Assembly (NCBI GenBank): GCA_028023455.1
Contig: JAQFVV010006504.1
Span: 434,001-498,000, forward strand
Reading direction: 5' to 3'
From: Epiperipatus broadwayi
Lineage: Eukaryota > Onychophora > Udeonychophora > Euonychophora > Peripatidae
DNA length: 64,000 bases
Shown: positions 1 through 12,088 of the stretch, piece after piece
Numbering within the stretch: the first letter of the stretch is position 1
How the letters are laid out: each line of letters opens with the position of its first letter
Position numbers and translations under genes: made by a program
The notes under the pieces: generated by a model
What the model was told of the DNA's origin: nothing
Databases searched by the model: none
What the model saw: only the letters and a program-made list of their open reading frames with translations

Positions 1-1280
1 CATAATTTAAACTTATAAAGTTTTAATCTATTTATATGCTTAATTATATTTTTTAAAAATGAGCACAGATAAGAATTTTAAACAACAAAAAATTAGTTTT
101 TATGACGTTAATATATATAAACAACACTATTTTGCGTCTTCACTTTACAATTAAAAATTATTTATAAAATTTAATTTCCTATACTTGAAGCATCGATGAC
201 GCTTTGCTAATATCTATTTTTTGCCCACAGAAAATCAGTCACATGCCATTTAAAGTCAAAAATGTGAAAACACTTTGTGCAATATAGTCCCTTGTTGCTG
301 TTGCAATTTCATTTCATTCTAAAGGACATCAAAACACTTTGGATTACCCAGTTAACTCCCAACATTAAAACTATATCAATGATTGATCATAAACAAATTA
401 TAATTCAGCAATTATATACAAAGACCTATTAAAAAATAAAAATACAAAATTTTAAATAAAAATAATACTTTAGATGCAATTTCTAATAAAAATCTAGTGT
501 TTGAATCATTATTTGTAAATTAAAGTTCATTATGAAAATACTGAAAAGAATTAAAAAATATTTAGGTTTAAGCATTTAAAAATCGGTACAATTTCACATA
601 GTAAAAGTTATTTATAGATTATATACGAACATTAGATGTTTAATAGAGATCAAAAACTGAACAAAAAAAAATACTTATGATATTTATTGATCAGGCAAAA
701 GCTTATCTATGAAATTGCTATACAAAATACTAAAAATGATAAAGACTTATTATTAATGGATTAATGTAATTAAGAGAATATTTGAAGAAAATCGATGTGA
801 AGTGAAGATAAGTCAGAAATTTTTAAAAGAAATGACAAAGAAAAAACTTATTTCAGGGATATCATATGTCACTATTTCTATTTAAAATTTATATTAATTT
901 GACTTTGAATAAAAGTTAAAGAAATGTAAAATAAACAAGAATATGATCACTATTTACCGATGACAAGATAAATATATTACAAGATATTATAAAAATAACT
1001 CACAAAAGATTATACTAAGTAGAGTTTAAATAATAATTTTGGAAAGACAGAATATTTGGTGTCAGAAGAATATGATGTATATTGAAAAGTAAAAAAATTA
1101 TAAAAATGATCAATTTTTATTATTTAAATCAATCTTCCAAAAAAAAATGTATTATAAAAATGAGATGTGTAGAAGTATTGATATAACAACTAAGATAGTA
1201 AGAATGCTAAACTTATTTTTATAAAGAACAAACTGTTAAAAATGAAAATACTTATAAATCATACCATGATGCAGACTACA
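1..1280. other. AT-rich stretch without recognisable gene
   Basis: Stop codons are dense in all frames and I see no splice-bounded exon, tRNA or transposon motif. Homopolymer A runs and short TA tracts are the only structure. Confidence 0.6.
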
Positions 1281-1344
1281 CTATATATATATATATATAA
1301 AAACAAAAAAATAAAGACTTATAAATCCAATAAATAATATAATA

Positions 1345-1372
1345 TTTCAACCAGAGGACTGGTTTTCATCAG
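1345..1372 (-). ncRNA. Hammerhead-like hairpin motif (degenerate)
   Basis: On the minus strand the motif reads CTGATGA, one extra A, AACCAG, TCCT, CTGGTT, GAAA. That is the hammerhead core order, with a perfect 6-bp stem II and a 4-nt loop. The extra A between CTGATGA and stem II, and no clear stem III or stem I, make activity unlikely. A short (TA)n tract lies at about 1281-1300, as beside other PLE or hammerhead repeats here. It could be a decayed PLE-type hairpin rather than a true ribozyme. Confidence 0.4.
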
Positions 1373-4300
1373 AAAGAAAATATGAACAGTAGCAAAACAA
1401 AATAAAATGATTTTTGGCAACAAAAATGAATTATTTAAAGAGATCAACAAAAAAATAATTATTGAAGAAAAGGACTAATCAATGAATCAACAAAACTACT
1501 GGAGTAAAAAATGTGATAACAATTTTTGAAAAAATAAAATAAGATAATATAATCATATTTAAAAAAATGAAGATGAAATAACAGTGATAATCACTGATTG
1601 AAAAATAGATAAGTAAAGAAATATAAAAAAAATAAGTAAAAAGACATGCATAGCATGGCAAACAATGATTTCCCAGAGAAAAGTTTTGTTTGGGGACATC
1701 TTGAAGAAATGCTGTATAATTTTAAAACTATAGATCTCACCAGCTATATCCATAAAGTGTGTGTTCATCCAGGTCAGACAAAGTTTATATTTTTTATAAT
1801 GGTTCAAATAGTGTTAGATTTTTTTTTACATTGTTGAACCATAGCCAACTGATAGAAAGTTATTCTTATCTAGAAGATAAAATAAAGATAAACTTATTCA
1901 ATCATCATAACTTGCAACTAGCAATCTAGAGAGTAATGTTTTCTCTTTTGCTGATTAATTTTGGATAATTGGAGCTATTAAAATAACCATTATCTTCCAC
2001 TGGTCCATTTAAATACTTTTTAAAATTTGGTAATAACTAAATCAATTTAATAATATATTTTTTTTATTTCCATTATATCATCAATATTTTTTTTTGTTTT
2101 TATCACTGCATTTGGCATTGCAACTCAACCACATAGATAAACTTCCAACAACATAGAAAACTTTATTCACCAGATGAACTAGAAACATCAGTCACTTGAA
2201 TCTCTAAGCCCATGTTGTTATTTTGATATTTTTCTATTATACCATTTTCAAGCAAAGTACAGATTACTTTCTGTCCATTTTTATCCCTGATGAATAGTGA
2301 ATAATAACTGCACTGTAAGTACATATTTCAATTTTTTAAAATCAGTACTTCATTATTTTTATTTAGATTGTATCTGATTAAATAATTTTGGGTAATTTGT
2401 CTGATATTTTTCTGATACAAATTGGAAATTTATAAGCTAAAAACAATCAATTTGTTATTTACTTGTTGATTGCCCAAGCCATCATATTGAATTTTTTAAA
2501 AATCTGATTTGAGACACAATTTTCACAATAATTTCAGTTATAATAATATTAGAGCAAAAAAAAACTTTCTATTGATTGAAACTAGAAAAACTAAGGAAAG
2601 CAATAAGTCTAAGACAAACAAGGATAATCATTTAAAAAATAAAGACAAATGGTAATTTCAACATCCAACATAATTATTAATTTATTGTTGTTCAAAATTT
2701 CTAATTTATCATTGACTAAGTTTAAATTACATCTTCATTGATAATTTCTTTGTATTCATCACAAAATCATCATTCAAACTATATATAATACTTTTTACCT
2801 GACATAATCCATAGCTTCAGAATCTCCAAAATAAGTTGCGTATGAATTCTTGATTTTTATCCTGTAACCCTAAAGTTATCGAATTTCAAAGACATCTATA
2901 ATAAAAAATTTCATTCTAATAAAAGATACAAAACAAATCATTTCCAGAAGATGGATAGACATTTCTTATCATAGAAATCGGCTTCTTGTCTATCTAAAAT
3001 TAAAAATTGTAGGCTACTGTCTGTATCACTGACAAAATAAGTTTCACTTGTTCATTTTATATATTTTTGTGTATACCAGTGATGTTTATATGATTTATGC
3101 ATACCAATAATGTTATCTTGTTATATTTATTGCCCCACATAGATATAATTTATTTGCATATAGCTCATTTGCTAGCTATGGACTTGAAAATAATGTGATG
3201 CAAGGCGTGGCAAAACTATTGACTCTACAGCATAAGTATCAAAGCATAGGCAAGAATCAGAATTTTATTCTTTTCTTGCATACAATTCCATGTGGTGTTT
3301 ACATAACCATTGTGGTACCACTATACATAAACCATTTAAATCTCTATTGGTTTTAAGTGTTTATATTTTAATATGGTACTATGCTGAGTAAATTTTGTGA
3401 TTGCTTTATCAACTGCAATCTTTCTGTACCTTTGATTATCAGTTTTTAAAATTTACATTGCAATACTCTATATATGTAACACATTACTTGTTAGACAAAT
3501 ATGACACTAGAGCAAACACAAACATACTAATATAAATATAAACATACTAATAAATTATTAAACCTTTTGGGAAACATTATGTCTATAAATAAGGTTGCCT
3601 CAAACTTAGATCAGAGACCCAAAATTACACTGTACAAAAAACACTTTTTTATATTTGATTACAAATTTATATACTGTATAATAAAGAGCATAAATGATTT
3701 AATATTATATAATTTATATATTACACACACACACACACCAATGCAAATGCAAATTTATAAATGATACTATTTATCAAATAATTTAAAAAAAATAAAATAT
3801 TATTCACACAATTAAAAAATTATAATTAATAACTCATGACTGTTATTCTATGATTACATGATTACATTTATATCATATTGAAGGCCTTGATATCCAAATT
3901 ATTAATGTATTTTTAATCCATTATAATAGCTTATAAAGCCAATAAAGTTTTTTCTGCCTTTATCCTCTTGTATAAACTAGTAAATTGATCAAAAATTAAA
4001 TTAAATTAAATGCATCTATTTATAAAAACATTAATAAAAATTTTCAAATTTTATCCGATTTTAAATTGTGTTACATCATTTTAAAGATGGATTAAATCAA
4101 CAATGAATGTGGTGAATTCTGTTGAGATCATCCTTATAGTTTTTGCACAATTTAAAAAAGAAAACAAAATATCATTGAATCAGCTGCATGAACTCATAAT
4201 ATGTCTTAACCATTAAGTAATTATGTTGGGTTTATGTTATGGAAGAAATCCATGTCACAATTTTATATGAAAAATTTGTAAAATAGTATATATTTGCCAT

Positions 4301-6391
4301 ATCATATTGATAAATTGCAGTAAAAGCACAACATGGACACTATATTGCATTGGAACAGCTAAATTCCCTCTGCCTCTCTAAAATGAATCAATATATTTAT
4401 ACTAAATCATATTTTCAATGTGCTAACATAAGAAACATTCTGTTGTTCATCTTTTGAATTGGAAAAGATAGTAAAATCATCAGAATAATGTAGATCAAAG
4501 AACCAAGCATTAATATTCATGTTTTTAATGTATTCAAAATAAAATTATATCAAATATAATTTGAATTTTTACATTTATTTTATAAAACTACATATGAACT
4601 TTCTTAACATTCCTATTTTTCCATCATCAGTTAAATTATTTTAATCACAATCATATTTAATAACTATATAATATAAATAACCTTCAATGGGTAAATAGAT
4701 ATTACCATAATTCTTCCAGATGAGTCAAATTCCTTGATTAAATTGATTAAAAACAATGTATTGTAAGGATAGCCTCCAACCCTGTCACCACCATTCTATG
4801 TTAGTCCACCCTACCAATTGGAGTCATGACAAATATTTGCTTAATGAATAAATTGTTAAGCACATACCAGTGTTGTTTTTTTAGATACTTATATGTACAA
4901 CAAATATTTTTAAAAAGCTAAAATACTAAATTCCATAGCAACTTAATTTTTCTACTGTATTAAAACATATTTTAAAAATCACAATTAGGTGAAACATTCT
5001 AAAGAAAAATCAATCAAACATATATGTATGTTAACACCAAAGTTAGAAACTTGTATTGTATATCATTAAATAGATTAGTACAATAATTAAAATGTTTAGA
5101 TAAGACACAATCACATAGCAACCAAATGTGAAAACAAAATTAGAACTTCATTAATAATTGTTTTAATAACATTTCTGAAAGTAAATATATATATATAACA
5201 ATAGAAAGTTATGTCAATATATAAGGAAATGCAAAATTCAATATATCAGTGCATGGAAATGAGCTAATCTCACTTTCAAACTGCATGCTATATAAAAGCA
5301 ATTTGAATTTTCATCCTTTTTCAAAACAATGCTCTTTCTAAATAAAAGCCAACTTCATTATGCTTAAAAATTTAAATGCAAAGATGGATGTATATATTTG
5401 GAATTCATGTTTTTATGGCATTAAAGTTAATAGAAGCTGAACCAGCAAATTAAATTGAAAATTTATAAGTAGCTACATTAATTTAAAAAAGCAAAAAGAT
5501 TTTTTTTGCTTAACCTCTATACTGACAATTATTGTTATTGGCCAAGTGAGGTAAAACTCTAAACTTTTAATTGGTCAATTTACAAACTCCGCTGTAAAAA
5601 TATATTCATCGTTTAATACTATATTCACTTTAGTTTCATTTGTAAAAAGTATATTAATAATTTGTCAGGTTATGAAAGTGAATGAAAGTTTTTTAAAAAA
5701 TATTTTTTATTTATAATTATAAAAATATTCGATAGTGGCAAATCTAAAATGCATCTAAAATGAATATTAGTAACTAACTAAAAAGTGTTGCTGGTGTCAG
5801 TGATTTCTTTCTCAATTTTATGTTGCGGAAAAGTAAATAATTTTTACTAAAATCTTAAGTTTTTTTTTTAAATAATTTTATTTTTAGCATATTTTATCAA
5901 AATAATTTATAATATGTCAAAAATACTTTTTAAATGGTCTAAAACTTTCATTTATCACTTTTGAAATGAACAAAAGTAATTGTAGTAGTAAAACTTATTG
6001 ACAAGCAATTTTTTTTTGTCCTCTACACTTAACAACTAATCAGTGCCAAGAATGGACTGCCCTCTTCCATTGTTAAAATTAAATTTTGAATATTATTGAT
6101 TTTTACTTGTAAAATAATTCAAGAGAGGGCAACATCTTATGGAACTCTTTTTAAGCTTTAAAAAGACCATAAAATCTTTACCGTAGTATTAAAAATGATG
6201 GAATTTGGGTGACTTGAAGCCATCACTGCTCAAGATAGAAGAAACACCAGAAAGAGTTAATTAAGAAATTTTAATTTTATTCATGCAAAAAGAAGAAAAA
6301 AATAAATAGTTATCAATAATTGAAAAGAAATAAATAAATAATTGTTCTCTTATATATATTTTACTACTAAATACCCATTTGGAACCAAATG

Positions 6392-6394
<3 letters not shown>
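1373..6394. other. AT-rich gene-free stretch
   Basis: No coding region, exon or RNA gene could be supported. A short (AC)n tract lies at about 3722-3738. The small ORFs in this stretch have low-complexity, stop-limited translations without family motifs. Confidence 0.55.

Positions 6395-6454
<60 letters not shown>
6395..6454. repeat. (TA)n microsatellite, 60 bp
   Basis: Uninterrupted TA dinucleotides directly upstream of the PLE fragment. (TA)n also borders the inverted repeat at 7.4 kb and the hammerhead tandem repeat at 15 kb. Confidence 0.95.
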
Positions 6455-6455
<1 letters not shown>

Positions 6456-6457
<2 letters not shown>

Positions 6458-7217
6458 GATATATATATTTATATATATATCAGGTTTAATTATAGATCTA
6501 ATTAGATCTATAATTAAACCTGATAGCTATCAGTCTGTATCTCATAAAGTAGCTGCTTTAAGGAATTATTGTCATAGGAATATTAAATTAAATAATTCTA
6601 GTGGGGTAGCTTTGTTTCAGAAATATCAATTTTATAAAGATTATTTGAGTGTTGGATACTCTGATAAATTTGTTAAAAGTATTTTATTTAATAGTAATAT
6701 TTGTAAGGATGTAAAGGTTAAAGAAAAATATGATTTTATTTCTTTGCCATTTAAATTGTCTTCTTATAAAATTGTGTGTAGAAATAGTAAATTGTTTGGA
6801 AATAAGAAAATTGCTTGGAAAAGGGGTGTTACATTGAATAATTTATTAAATAATACAAAAGAAGTTTTTGATAGAAAGACTATTCCTGGTGTGGTATATT
6901 TTATTCCTTGTTTATTTTGTAAGAAGGTTTACATAGGTCAGAGTAGTTTGAGTTTAAATGAAAGAATAAAGGTTCATAAAAGTAGAGTTAAAAATAGATA
7001 TCTTAGTTCTGCTTTGTATGTCCATGAAAAAGATACAGGCCACACTATTGATTTTGATGAAGCTAAGGTTGTCTTTTTTGAGAGAAATGAAATCAAAAGA
7101 AGAATTAAAGAGTCTTTATTATTGAAAATTTATTATTCTGAAGCAATTAACTTATTTAAGAGTTCTTATAATATTAAGGGTGGATGGGAAGTGAATGGAT
7201 TTGTGGGTAGTTTTTAA
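6456..7217 (+). CDS. Penelope-like element protein, C-terminal part with GIY-YIG endonuclease
   Basis: This 253-codon frame encodes the C-terminal part of a Penelope-like retroelement protein. Residues 1-17 come from the TA tract and palindrome, so the ATG is accidental; element homology starts near residue 18. Residues 24-140 match the thumb/linker area (SHKVAALRNYCHR). The endonuclease follows: GVVYFIPC at 145-152, a C152-x2-C155 finger typical of PLEs, YIGQS at 159-163, conserved R170 and H174, H190 and TGH at 194-196, and a probable catalytic Glu at 219 (RRIKES). In the family this enzyme nicks the target for reverse transcription. The reverse transcriptase itself is missing, so the copy is 5'-truncated and non-autonomous, though the endonuclease frame is uninterrupted. 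A host GIY-YIG gene is unlikely given the two decayed homologues near 23 kb. Confidence 0.88.
6478..6525. repeat. Perfect 48-bp palindrome at the PLE 5' junction
   Basis: The sequence centred on TCTAATTAGA equals its own reverse complement for 48 bp. The right half belongs to the PLE reading frame (around codons IKPD). The left half is an inverted copy of it, fused to the TA tract. This is best read as an inverted 5' junction formed when a truncated element inserted. Confidence 0.9.
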
Positions 7218-7388
7218 TAGTATATATAATGTGTGGTTTTTTGTAGTTCTTTACACTTGAGGAGTCTGCTTGTAGCAGTGAAACCTTAGGTTGTGTTTTA
7301 ATATTATTTTTATGCTGGTCTGGTTTAATTTTAGATTTGGGGTAGTTTTGATTTTATATTGACTAGTTTAGCTTTATGCTTGTAATGT
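6504..7388 (+). mobile_element. 5'-truncated Penelope-like element (PLE)
   Basis: The element comprises the GIY-YIG frame plus about 170 bp of 3' region. That 3' region, from TTCTTTACACTTGAG through TTTGGGGTAGTTTTG, recurs in two fragments at 22.94-23.54 kb, which defines it as part of the element rather than host DNA. (TA)n tracts lie on both sides. Confidence 0.82.
7256..7285 (+). ncRNA. Conserved PLE 3' hairpin with hammerhead-like core
   Basis: The motif reads CTTGAGGA, then a stem CTGCT/AGCAG with a TGT loop, then GAAACC. It resembles CUGANGA-stem II-GAAA, but the C3 position is U and the stem base is imperfect. Equivalent hairpins occur at 23432-23461 and, on minus, at 23001-23028. PLEs are known to carry hammerhead ribozymes; this could be a divergent or decayed one. 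No stem I is clear. Confidence 0.4.
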
Positions 7389-7410
7389 TTATATATATAT
7401 ATATATATAT
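7389..7410. repeat. (TA)n microsatellite
   Basis: A pure TA run between the PLE 3' end and the long inverted repeat. Confidence 0.85.
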
Positions 7411-7437
7411 GTTAAAACGAAGATTTGCACGGGTTAA

Positions 7438-7870
7438 ATATATAAAATACATATTTTGCGGGTTCATCCGTGTTAAAAACTTTTAATATCAATATACTGA
7501 CGTTTCGACTTGGTCACACAAGCCATCCACAGAGTTATAAAAAGGTAGAAAGACAGTTGTAGAGGCGCTACAATCACTGGTTTGAATAAAACATTAAAAA
7601 TCCCACCAATAGCAAAAATGTTAAATTTAAGAATGCAAACTTCCTCCTATTTGGAAAGATTTCTTTAAAAAACATTCTTAAATTTAACATTTTTGCTATT
7701 GGTGGGATTTTTAATGTTTTATTCAAACTAGTGATTGTAGCGCCTCTACAACCGTCTTTCTACCTTTTTATAACTCTGTGGATGGCTTGTGTGACCAAGT
7801 CGAAACGTCAGTATATTGATATTAAAAGTTTTTAACACGGATGAACCCGCAAAATATGTATTTTATATAT
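7438..7870. repeat. Near-perfect long inverted repeat, 198-bp arms, 37-bp spacer
   Basis: Left arm 7438-7635 and right arm 7673-7870 are reverse complements with only two mismatches that I can find (an A/G in ACAGTTG versus ACGGTTG, and CTGG versus CTAG). Transcription of either strand would give a hairpin close to 200 bp. Each arm carries a motif that reads outward as CTGTGGA, a GGCTTG/CAAGTC stem, then GAAAC, which is hammerhead-like with A6 replaced by U. No terminal TIR or target duplication was found. It may be a foldback element or inverted PLE pseudo-LTRs. Confidence 0.93.
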
Positions 7871-9839
7871 ATACTATTGATCTTTGTCAAGACATATAAT
7901 TCAATTAATTGAACAATTTTATGGCATTGTTTTGATTGTCCACTAAATTTTATTCATAATAGATATTACTTCTACATGATTAAATTAGAGAAGTGTTATT
8001 ACTACTGATAAAAAATCTGAGGCATTTGAAATGAAATCTAATGTTAAACAACATTATGTCTATTGTTTTTATTTTTATGATAATTACATTTGAAAATGTT
8101 TATAGAGAGTTTACTAATAGGGAATAAAATGTCACACATATATTTATGGTGGAAAAACAAGACCTTTATATTTTTGAATTATGTAATTTCACTAAGTTGG
8201 TGATTGTGTTATTCTTATCCATTCATAAACCATTTATAGATTACATCTTTCAAATGCAATAGAACTGGTTTTAAAATATCAGGAAACTCAAACTTTTTAA
8301 TAGATTTTCTCAGAGGCTAAATTCTTTATACAGTAATGCCACCAGTGCAATCCAGAGTAATCATTGAACACAAGAAGGTTGCACTGATGGCACTAATGTA
8401 TGGAGGGTTTAACCTCTGTGTAAACAGCTTGTTTAAGCATAAGAAATTATGATCAGGTGATGTTCAGTGGTTTAACAGTTTTCCTATTGATTGCTTCCAT
8501 TATCCTCCAGGAATGGATTATTTATTAGTTATTATTATGAGTTTGTTAACTTTATTGTAGCATAAAAACATGAATGATAATTTATTACTATAAACTTTTT
8601 ATATTTTTTCACATTTATTATGAGGTCTAAATTTTATAAAAAAAAAAAATTGGCTTGCTCAAACACACAAATATTTTTCGAACACTTAACCAAAATACAG
8701 CTTAATGTTTGTTTTAACTTTAAGAAGATATTGAACTTTTATAATTATTAGCTTTAAACAATATGCATGATAAGCAAGGAAAATATATTGTTCATACAAA
8801 TCAGTCACAAATACAAGTTTGATTTGTGTTTTGTTTTCACAAAAGGTTTATCATTGCCTGCTTCTCAATCAATATTTGACCATTTCTTCTCTATAGCTAA
8901 TATAAACAGTCTTCAAAATCAAATTTCTAAAATTTGAAAGTCCTAAGATAAAATTTAAAAGAAACGGTATTGAATCAATATATTTGATATCATGAAAGAA
9001 ATATTAATAGGTTATCACTCATTTCTTTATGCTGCAATAGATTTAACAAACTCATAATACTAACTCACAAATCATCCACCCCTCCAAAATAATGGAAATA
9101 ATACAATAGAAAAGCATTTTAATGTTGTAAATGAATCATAGATCATTGGCAATTTAATAATATCTCTTTACGATGCTAGGAAAATAGTTGTAAAGTTATT
9201 TTAAAAAACGAACTTTGCAAGATCGTTTCAAAAACTCTTTATTTTACGCACATTTTGTGGGTATAAAAATCATTTCTAAAAAGATTGATTCTACCATTAA
9301 AATTACAATGTTCTATATCAGACTATAAGATTAAGATTGATATAATAATAAAAAAATCATTAGAATAGTCAAAAAACTTTTTTTCACTATATTTCTTTAA
9401 TTTCCATTTAATAAAAATAAGCTGTAGAAAACGGAGTTACTGTTAACAAAAAGGAGAACCTTAGTTTTTTTTTTGAGGGTTAAAGGAAACCAAGAAGAGA
9501 AAAATATTAACGTTCACTCTGTATATTCTTAACATTGCAGCTTTTATTACTATTTCATTGTATATATAGTATATAAACATGAATGATTTGCAGTTGTTAG
9601 TTTAAGATCATGAAACACCATGGTCTTTTTAATTGCTTGATAATTGTTAACTGAAATATCAGTTGCCATTTCTTGAAGGCAAATAAATGTGGGTGGGAAA
9701 AAGATATTTTTTCTAGTGGTTATTTACAATCATGACAGACAAAACTAAATCATGGCTCTTATTCTCAGAAGTCTATAAATTCAACAGTCAAGTCAGCAAT
9801 TGGTGGGTTAAAAGTAGAGGGTTTTAAGAACCTCCTGAT
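7871..9839. other. Gene-free stretch
   Basis: No gene recognised. A short imperfect hairpin (TGCCACCAGTGCAA near 8336-8350 with TTGCACTGATGGCA near 8388-8401) is present; its 37-nt loop and 14-bp stem do not resemble a normal microRNA precursor. Confidence 0.5.
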
Positions 9840-10216
9840 TGTGGGCCCAAGCTTTCATTTTATTATGACTTTTTATATCGGTACATACAACCGCAGATCA
9901 CTTTTAAGTGAATGACAATTGCAAAAATTGGAAGAATTATCTAATATTAAATTGGACATTAATGGAATTCGTGAAGTTAAAAAAGAGATGAAGAGACAAT
10001 TAATTTTAAAATCAGACATGTAGTGCAGGCACAAACATTGAAATATATATGGAGTAGAGTTCATAATATATAAAAAGTGGCCGAATAACACTGTGAAGAT
10101 TGATGGTGTATCAGGCAACATGGAAATATTAGTTATTCAACTTAATAGATATACCAAATGCAAATATTTTAGGTTTATGATCCAACAAGTTCTCATTGTG
10201 ATTCAAGAAGTAAAGG

Positions 10217-10219
<3 letters not shown>

Positions 10220-10301
<82 letters not shown>
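10220..10301. repeat. (TA)n microsatellite inside LINE copy 1
   Basis: An 82-bp TA tract interrupts the endonuclease region. Matching element sequence (GTTCTCATTGTGATTCAAG before, TTGGAGACTAATGCTAGAAT after) lies on each side. The tract therefore arose or expanded after insertion and replaced about 50 codons. Confidence 0.9.
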
Positions 10302-10303
<2 letters not shown>

Positions 10304-11084
10304 GAGACTAATGCTAGAATTGGCAAACAGTTGAAAGTTGAAAATTCTGTGTGTAAATATAGTTATGGTGATAGAAATGAGAGAGGACATAGACTTGTGG
10401 GATTTGCAAAAAAAAAAAGAAAAACTATATTATAAATTATTTTTTAGTGACAAATGCTAAATAAAAATGGACATAGAAGCATCCAAATAAATGTATAATA
10501 GAATTGGATTATATTTGGAATAACAAAACATATATTTCAAGTTTGTAATGTTCTTAATAAATTCAACATAGGAAGTAGTTATCAATTAGTGAGATGTAAT
10601 ATGCATGTTAATGCAAATGAGAGACAAAAATTATTTTAAAAAATAGTATTCACAGTTGATATTCATAATCTTCAGAAACATTCCAAGGAATTTGAATTAG
10701 AACTTGCAAATTGTTTTCAAATATAATTTTAACATGATTCACATTTTTCAAAAAATCAATTGGAAGATAACTGATATACTTTTAAAAACTTCACCAAAAA
10801 TAGCAATTATCAATAAAAAAAATTCTGAGACAAGGCAATTTATGATGCCATAAATGGTTTAGAAGAGTTCTTTCAAAAATTATATAGTGATAAAAAACAA
10901 GGAATATTACCTTCCACAACTTCTATGTCTACTGAATTGCCCAAGATTATTAATAAAGAAGTGAGAAATGCAATTACATCTATAAAGAGCAAAGCAACAG
11001 GTAATGATGGGATTATATACAATATCTTAAACCAAAGAAATAAAGAAATAGAAAAAAATTGTCAATATTATATAACAAATGACA

Positions 11085-11552
11085 AAATGAATATTTTGCA
11101 ATAAGGGGCAAATGCCCACAGTAAGAAATTTGATATTTAATGAGGGAAATTTAAGAATAACTTATTAACATCAAATAATTTGGATTTTTTTTAATTATTA
11201 ACACTGAATTTAAATGCTCACTAATTGTTTTTATATCTTATTATTCATAAATGAAACTAAAAATGTTTTTTTTATTATATTTTTGTACATCATCCTCTTG
11301 TCAGTGTTTTTTTCTGGTTAGATAATATTTACTCTTTACCTGTTCATTGTTTCTTGGGGTAAGCTAAGTGGCTTTAAACTCCATTGTACTTAATCTATTA
11401 TTCTATTAATCATGTTTTAGATATCCTCTATGTGAATAAGTGTTTAATTTTTGAATAATAAAAATTATATGTCACAGAGGGGAGGCATCAAAATTTTAAA
11501 AAATGCTGAGGTAGGGCATCCCCCCCCCAAAAAAAAAAGTTAAGAATCACTG
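11085..11552 (+). mobile_element. hAT-like DNA transposon fragment inserted in LINE copy 1
   Basis: LINE homology stops near 11085 (LYNK) and resumes at about 11553 (ATTAAATGACAAAGAAGTACC). The inserted DNA ends in AAAAGTTAAGAATCACTG. Its reverse complement, CAGTGATTCTTAACTTTT, is a typical hAT terminal repeat, next to a C-run and A-run also common in such ends. I could not find the matching left terminal repeat or a clean 8-bp duplication, so the left end is probably lost. Confidence 0.5.
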
Positions 11553-11719
11553 GATTAAATGACAAAGAAGTACCAGATCATTAGAAGAATGCAATATTAA
11601 TATTAATATTTAAAAATTGTGAAGAAGATATTAGAAATAACAGATCTATAAATCTTTTATCAGTTTATCAATATAATTACAACTTATCTAAAATAAACTT
11701 TGTGTTCTAACCAACCAAA

Positions 11720-12088
11720 ATGCAGGCTGAATTTAACAGTGTTCTTAATATAATGGATTATATCCAAGTATTAAAAGAAATTATAGAAAGGAATAATAAA
11801 TATAATTTGCCATTATGCATTTGGTCTGTAGATTATGGAAATGCATTTGATTCTAAAAACATTTCTTCAGTAATTAAAACATTGGATCATCAAGATATAA
11901 ATCCAAGATATTGTCATATTCTGAAAAATATTGATAAAAATGCAAAAGCAGCAAATATATTAATAATGATGCTGGAAACACTAATATTAAGAAAGATGTA
12001 TAACATAGTCACTTCATATCTCCAAACCTTTTTACAATATTTTGGCAAAAATTATTTTGCCGGTAAATATGTGAAACTAAGGAAATAA
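11720..12088 (+). pseudogene. Residual reverse transcriptase segment of RTE copy 1
   Basis: Residues 8-75 align with RTE copy 2 (MDYIQVLKEIIER versus IDHIQVLREVIER; SVIKTLDHQDINPRYCHILKNI versus SVIKALDHQGIDPGYCHILKNI). Motif A has decayed to SVDYGNAFD, keeping the first Asp. The frame leaves element homology after about residue 80 and ends without motifs B or C, so the product would be inactive. Confidence 0.75.

Noticed and set aside
6478-6525. Palindrome as replication origin or protein operator
   Set aside because: It joins a truncated retroelement to a TA tract; an insertion-junction origin is simpler.
8336-8401. microRNA precursor
   Set aside because: Stem only ~14 bp with a 37-nt loop, no ~22-bp arm.
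10093-10390. Tyr/Ile-rich ORFs on both strands
   Set aside because: They are read through the (TA)n tract inside LINE copy 1.
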